Of a DNA stretch of 64,000 bases, positions 46,402 through 64,000 are shown piece by piece. The position numbers and the translations under genes are program-made. Positions within the stretch are counted from its first letter, which is position 1, and the number at the start of each line of letters is the position of its first letter. Under the pieces are notes generated by a model. That model saw nothing but the letters and a program-made list of their open reading frames with translations, did no database searches and was not told where the DNA came from. Origin of the DNA: Dastarcus helophoroides (Eukaryota > Arthropoda > Insecta > Coleoptera > Bothrideridae); the NCBI GenBank assembly GCA_028583605.1, contig CM053327.1, forward strand, positions 28,942,626-29,006,625, given 5' to 3'.

Positions 46402-48438
46402 ATGGAGAGCGAAAGTGAGTACTATTTTATACTCAGATAATTATTTAAAACGGTCTGTATTATAGGGATAAAGGAGCACTTTTGCAAAATAATCAAGGAG
46501 GACGAAGACATATCTGTTGGTGTTGCTGCAATCAGAACACTTATGGAGATAATAAAGCATTACAAATGTAAATATTTGGGTTTAAATTCTTTCAAATTAC
46601 GCGTATTTTCCATTTTTAGCTGAAACCGTTCAAGGGCTTGAAGAGAACTTGAAGGAGGGTATTCAAATAATGAAAAACTCTGACTACCCCGTAGCTGCTA
46701 TTAATTCGGGGTGCGAATTATTTTTACGGTTTATTACATTTGCCCGATTGGATATTAATGTAAGCTTTTGAAAAATTTCATGAAATGCTTTATTTTGTAA
46801 CATTGTTGATGAAAACTAGGTCTACATGTTCTTTCTTGTTTCCACTTTGTTGCTGTTCATTTACAGCACTGGCAGCTGCTGCAAAGTTGAAAAAATCTTT
46901 AACTTTTCATCATTTTTCGAATTATTGTCTAACAAATTAAAATTTCCTTTTACACAATTTCAAATATTTTTTTGGGGAAGTTTCTTAAAATTTTCATCAT
47001 TTTCGGAATTATTGTCCAACAAATTAAAATTTCCTTTCACACAGTTTCAAATTTTTTTTTGGGAAATTTCTTCTTAAAATTTTGTTTTTAATGTATATTT
47101 TTCATTTTAAAAACCAGATATTTTTTTTCAAAATTTGAAAGCTGATTTAATATTAAAAATTGTACTTTAAAACTGCAATAAAAAAATTAAATTTTGAATT
47201 TCTCTCTTTATTAAAAGGAAATAACTGGAAAAAAAGCTAAATTTTTAAATTTCAATTCGAAATTGTAGAAAAAGATTTAAAATTTTTAGATTATTTAAAA
47301 AACATTTTCAAGTCACACGGCCAAACGGGGATTTTTCAAATTTTGGGTTCTGCTAGTTTTCTGTTGTCATCTATCCTTGTTTCCGCATCCTACTTGCAGT
47401 GCTTTGAAAGCATAATGGGGTTACTCTTTGCAAGTGGATTAAACTCAAAAAAAAAAATGACTATTAAAAAAGTATTTTAAAAAAAAATCAAAATTGAAAC
47501 TGTTCTTGAGGGTTTAATTGTTTTTTAACTACTAAATCAAAGGCTTTTAAATATTTATCATATTTTAGACATTTGAAGAATGTAAGCAGATAATGTTAAA
47601 CAGAGGCCACTTATTTTTACAAAAACTGGATGAAGCTAGAGGAAAAATAGTAAAACTAGCCTCAAAGTTCATTATTGATGGCTCTGTAAGTTATTTTACT
47701 TACTTTTAGTTTTGGCGTATCTCGAATGTACATAAAAGAATCTATTTTAGCACGTTTTAACCCACTCTAGGTCCCGAGTAGTTCTAAAAACTTTTAAAGA
47801 AGCAGCAAAACAAAACAAAAAATTCGAGGTTTATGTAACAATGTCTGAGCCCGACGGCAGCGGGTAATGTTGTGTAGGTTTGTGCCAGAAGTGGGAATAT
47901 TTTTGTATATTCTAGGAAAAAGATGTGTAAAGATTTGGAAGCTGAGGGTATCCCTTGTACTTTAATATTGGATTCTGCCATCGGTTACGTCATGGAACAA
48001 GTTGATTTCGTTATGGTGGGGGCGGAAGGTGTCGTAGAAAGTGGCGGTATTGTTAATAAGGTTTTACACAAATTAACTGCAATTACCTGTTTTATGTCAT
48101 TGAAAATTTACAGATTGGTAGTTACACTATGGCTGTGACGGCTAAAGAAATGAAAAAACCGTTTTATGTGTTAACAGAAAGTTTTAAGTTTTCTAGGTTG
48201 TTCCCCTTGAATCAACAAGATCTGCCATCTGAATATAAAGTAAGGTTTCTGAACAGGATCAGCAGTTTTAATTATATTGTGAAATACGTTTCAGTACACA
48301 CACAAAACCAAGGATACTAAAAAGCTGCACCCTCTTGTGGATTATACTCCGCCATCTTACATAACTTTACTTTTTACAGATTTAGGTATTTTGACCCCAT
48401 CAGCGGTTAGTGATGAACTTATTAAGTTGTATTTGTAA
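46402..48438 (+). CDS. eIF2Balpha: Translation initiation factor eIF2B subunit alpha
   Basis: This is a complete gene of eight coding exons: 46,402-46,414, 46,466-46,567, 46,620-46,759, 47,569-47,685, 47,751-47,863, 47,916-48,060, 48,114-48,239 and 48,295-48,438. All junctions are GT...AG and the phases agree, giving 900 nt and 299 residues, the usual length for this subunit (about 305). Recognisable stretches include [38 protein letters not shown] and [20 protein letters not shown], the Rossmann-like core shared by eIF2B alpha/beta/delta. The family's alpha subunit is part of the decameric exchange factor that reloads eIF2 with GTP in the cytoplasm and senses phosphorylated eIF2 alpha. The first exon codes only four residues and one base, starting at GCCATGG. 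Intron 3 is long (809 bp) and holds a retroelement fragment. The gene looks intact. Confidence 0.97.
46904..47078 (+). repeat. 87-bp tandem duplication in eIF2B alpha intron 3
   Basis: TTTTCATCATTTTTCGAATT at 46,904 is repeated as TTTTCATCATTTTCGGAATT at 46,991. The rest of the unit also matches, with about ten changes. Confidence 0.85.
47360..47455 (+). mobile_element. LINE 3' end fragment in intron
   Basis: On the + strand this reads as the antisense of the LINE 3' end: CTATCCTTGTTTCCGCATCC, then GTGCTTTGAAAGCATAATGG and GCAAGTGGATTAAACTC, then an A-run. The coding strand of the LINE is therefore the - strand here except for the short A-run, which suggests truncation and local rearrangement. 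It lies in intron 3 of eIF2B alpha. Confidence 0.7.
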
Positions 48439-48934
48439 ATTTTTACTGATTAAATATTTTCTAAAATGAACCTGAGATTAATTCCTTCTATAGAATTCTT
48501 CAAACTATGTTCCGCGGAAATCTATCAGCTACATAGTCTCTTCCAAAATTCAATATTAAATAAAAACTTTGATTTTTTCGTTTGAAATTTGCTAGTTAAT
48601 CCCGAAAGTTAATTATTTTTAGACATTATTATTTTTTGAAGTTTCGACTATTATTTTAGATTTTTTGAGATTTTAAACTCCTAGCACCAAACAGAGCACA
48701 TTCGAATTCTAGTTATTTGTATCTGTATGATAAAAGGATTTGACGAAACGAAGATTTTTTGATAACGAACGGTGGAAAGGTACCAAAACCTACTGCGAAA
48801 ACTGTAGATTTAGTAATAGCATTCTCGAGATGCAATGAAATAAGAAACTTTTTTTTTTATAAGATATATTGAAAACAAATACATTCACATTAAAAAACTT
48901 AACATACTAAACTTGATAATATCAAAGCTTACAT
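48439..48934. other. Intergenic between convergent genes
   Basis: About 500 bp separate the stop codons of two convergent genes. A possible poly(A) signal for eIF2B alpha, ATTAAATAAAAAC, lies at about 48,555. No clear AATAAA for the opposite gene is visible; 48,847-48,900 is AT-rich. Confidence 0.5.
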
Positions 48935-61265
<12,331 letters not shown>

Positions 61266-61892
61266 CTGTTTGTCATTGGGAAGACAATGAATAAATCAGT
61301 ACAAATGTCTTAGAAAAGAAAATCCGACAACAAAGTTTACTTCTTTTTTTTTAAGTTTAATCCACTCGCAAAGGGTAATCCCATTATGCTTTCAAAGCAC
61401 TGCGAGTAGGATACGGAAACAAGGATAGATGGCGATGAAGCGCCTTCTTAAACAAGGATAGGATGTAATTTTTCGGGAAAATTCCTTTCGGTAACAAGTT
61501 CCATAACTTGGAAGTTCTATAGAAAAAAGAGTCTCCGTAGACAGAAGTCCTCACTGTGCCAAGCTGGAACGCACAGGAATTTGCTGTTTCTGACTGTCTA
61601 GGACGCCTAAAGAATCTTGCTCTTGGGGGGATCAATCCTATCAGTTTCGCGAGCATCTTCCATGATAGTACTTGTAGAAAAGGGACAAGTCACCAACCAT
61701 AAGCCTGTGCTCTAGTGTTTCGAGAGAATCGGTTAGACTCTCGTCATCAATTAGGCGAATCGCTCTTCTTTGAATTAAATCCACGAGAGCTAAAGTGTGT
61801 TTTGGGGCTGAACTCCAAACATGAGAACAGAATTTTAGTGTTGGCGTAACTTGAGCTTTGTATAGTGTTAATAGCTGATGAGATGTGAAGTA

Positions 61893-62852
61893 CTATTTAG
61901 CTCTAAAAAGAAACCCTAGCTTCTGAGAGGCGGATTTGGCAATGGCGCGCACATTATCGTCCCAAGAGAAGTTAGTGCTCGCATTCATTCCTAGGATAGA
62001 TAGATTAGATCTCATCGGAAGGACTTTACTGTCCATTGGTATGTTTGTTGCATTATCCCTTGATGTTTTCTTAGAGTAAACCGCGGCCTGAGTTTTTGAC
62101 GCGTTGAAGTCGACCAAATTGTTCTTATCCCATTCCAGAATAATCTCGAGATCCCGATTAATTGTCTGTATCTGCTGTTCCCTTAGTCGATCTGAAGCAG
62201 CGATAGATAATGGTTTGTCGGAGAAAAAAGATGACACATGGTTACTATCATCTGCGTAGCTGTATATAGGATTGGAATTTGAAGCTGAGAGATTGTTTAT
62301 GTGTAACAGAAATATAGTAGGAGACAGAACAGACCCATGAGGCACCCCTGCGTTAATCGCAAATGTCTCGGATGAGATGCCATCGACAACGACCTGAAGA
62401 GATCTGTCAGCGAGAAAATTGGATATCAAATGACAGAGTCAAGGAGGAAGACCATTAGATGTTAATTTGGCGAGAAGAGATCGGTGCCAGACTCTGTCAA
62501 AAGCCTTTGAGTAATCCAATGCCACAATCCTAGCCTCACCATGTTCTTCCATAGCTGAGTTACAGATATGAGTAACATATGCCAGTAGATTGCCAGTGGA
62601 ACGTTGTTGTCTAAAACCGTATTGCCTGTCGGAGATGATTCTATTTTCCTACAGATATTTGAAAATCTCGATGTTGATAACCTTTTCCATCACTTTAGAT
62701 ATAACGGGTAACAAAGATATAGGGCGATAGTTGTTAGCCAGATTACTTTTTCCCTTTTTAGGCACAGGCTGCACTCTAGCAGATTTCCAAATGTTAGGGA
62801 ATACACCTTTGTTGTAAGAGAGTGTGAACAATTTGCTTAGGACAGAAGTCAA
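61893..62852 (-). pseudogene. LINE reverse transcriptase fragment
   Basis: Three pieces in one frame, separated by TAG (about 62,647) and TGA (about 62,436), carry the RT motifs: NNYRPISLLP, YGFRQQRSTG, ALDYSKAFDRVWH, GVPHGSVLSPTIFLLHINNL and YADDSN. The metal-binding aspartates of motif A and of YADD are present. The C-terminal part continues in a different frame (61,384-61,656). Confidence 0.9.
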
Positions 62853-63013
62853 CTCTGGGTCGCACTTCTTAAGAACAATAGCGGGAATAGCATCAAGGCC
62901 AGAAGCTTTCGAGGTGTCGCCAGCTCGAAGAGAATCTTCCTGATTATGCGTTGTCTGAAAACAACTTCAGACATCGAGGTGCCTACCTTAGGAAGAATAG
63001 GAGGTTCTGCGTT

Positions 63014-64000
63014 TCAAGAATCAAGATTGGAATTTTCAGCAAACATTAAGGCTAACATGTCAGCCTTTTCCTTGGAGGTAGTAGCAATATTGGTATTTTC
63101 ATCAAGTAAAGGTGGAAAATTTGAAGATTTAAAATTCTTTCCAAACGACTTTGCAAATCTCCAAAAGGACCTGCAAAGGTTCGGACATTTGATAAGCCTC
63201 TGGCGCATTTTACGATCGAAATCAGCTTTTGCCTCCTCAATAATCTGTTTACAAGAATTTCGTGCACCTGCAAATATGGTCTGAATCTCGACTGAGGGAT
63301 TATTTCGCCAACGACGATATGCGCGATTTTCGCAGGAGACAGCCCGAGCACATTTTTTACTGAACCAAGATTTACTGGAGGCAGACTTCTTTTGGAAGTG
63401 GGAAATTGGGTATTCCATACCAATTAGGATAGTTTTGGTGATAGATTCGGCGACTAAGGAAGGGTTGTCTAAGTTAAAGCAGACCTGCCATGGGAAAGAT
63501 GTAAAGAAGTCTCTTAATTTTTCCCAGTTTGCAGAGTTAAAATGCCAAACCCCACGGGACTGCGTCTGGGAAGGAGGTGGTATATGAAGCGAGCAACAGG
63601 CTGCTACAAGCTTGTGATCCGAATTTCCAAGCGGTGATGTCACAGAGATTTTATACGAATTTGGTGAATTTGTAAGGAAAAGGTCGAGTAGATTAGGTTG
63701 ATGGGTGTCTACATCAGGAATTCTTGTGGGTTCCTTAACTAATTGCGATAGTCCACAAGTGATGGCGAAAGGCTCTGCCATCCTTCCCGCGTCGTCAGTT
63801 CGGGAAGAAAACCTTAACTAGGGGATGTTGTGTACGTTGAAGTCACTGAGAAAGACAATCTTAGTTTTTGGACAATTCGTCTGTAGGTGATCAAAGGTTA
63901 CGGATAAATAAGAGAAGAGCTGTCTGTATGAGGGATCGTTCGGAGACAAATAAAGTGAACAAATGAATATTATTTCGTTTTTGGAGCAGATTTTCAGCCA
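63014..64000 (-). pseudogene. LINE endonuclease/linker fragment
   Basis: The longest open part (255 codons, 63,014-63,781) has the endonuclease catalytic SDH near its start (SPLGNSDHK). The following 150 residues match the spacer that precedes the RT in jockey-clade elements (GVWHFNSANWEKLRDFF, WFSKKCARAV, RRWRNNPS). Upstream, in the same frame, KIVFLSDFNVHNIP then a TAG interrupts the metal-binding region. It is not a host gene. Confidence 0.85.

Larger units (their letters stand above)
61345..64000 (-). mobile_element. Decayed jockey/CR1-like LINE, 5' end beyond window
   Basis: The - strand encodes, in order, the end of an apurinic-type endonuclease (DFNVHN at about 63,820, LGNSDH at about 63,640), a linker, and a reverse transcriptase. 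The RT includes NNYRPISLLPVISKVMEKVI, YGFR..ST, ALDYSKAFDRVWH, GVPHGSVLSP and YADD. A C-terminal region with FFYRTSKLWNLLP and a stop near 61,386 follow. After it come a short UTR and an A-run at about 61,345. The frame is broken by a TAG in the endonuclease (about 63,810, where Trp is usual), a TAG near 62,647, a TGA near 62,436 and at least two frameshifts, so it is inactive. It is inserted in an intron upstream of the first visible Fer exon. Confidence 0.9.

Overview
The window looks like a stretch of insect nuclear genome. It is very AT-rich. Genes are split by short introns (52-76 bp is common) with canonical GT...AG borders, and there is abundant simple and satellite repeat, several terminal-inverted-repeat elements, tRNA-like SINE fragments and a degenerate non-LTR retrotransposon. 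The two conserved proteins read like their insect orthologues. I cannot name the species; an insect is the best inference and a beetle or similar holometabolan is only a guess. No prokaryotic, CRISPR or operon features are present.

Layout. From 1 to about 46,300 I find no gene I can recognise. This part alternates between strand-asymmetric AT-rich satellite arrays (about 1.56-5.58 kb, 7.6-9.6 kb, 23.3-26.2 kb, 29.2-33.3 kb, 37.5-41.9 kb and 44.25-44.9 kb) and islands of ordinary, more GC-balanced unique DNA (for example 6.7, 20.6-21.1, 22.6-23.2, 26.7-27.8, 28.4-29.1 and 36.5-37.4 kb). The islands could hold regulatory elements. Embedded in this part are a 142-bp tandem satellite with alternating A/B monomers (13.8-15.5 kb) and its related long-period flank (to 16.6 kb), a 270-bp CT tract, tRNA-like SINEs, and a 1.37-kb element with 46-bp perfect terminal inverted repeats.

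From 46.4 to 48.44 kb lies a complete eight-exon gene for eIF2B alpha on the + strand (299 residues). It converges tail-to-tail with a non-receptor tyrosine kinase of the Fes/Fer family on the - strand. Ten exons of the kinase gene run from 61,265 down to 48,935 and encode the end of the F-BAR/coiled-coil region, a basic linker, the SH2 domain and the whole kinase domain. The upstream exons lie beyond the window.

The 8.6-kb penultimate intron of the kinase gene is crowded. It holds a 4.6-kb inverted-repeat (foldback-like) structure with a small secreted-type ORF near its centre and a second MITE inside it. It also holds a complete two-exon gene on the opposite strand for a secreted eight-cysteine peptide of the cysteine-stabilised alpha/beta (defensin/short-toxin) fold. 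Other kinase introns carry a long palindrome and a small repeat family. The right edge (61.35-64.0 kb) is a decayed jockey/CR1-like LINE on the - strand, inserted upstream of the first visible kinase exon; its 3' end recurs at 33.6 and 47.4 kb.

Functionally, the two conserved genes are unrelated housekeeping (translation control) and signalling genes. The nested peptide gene is the element most likely to be undescribed.
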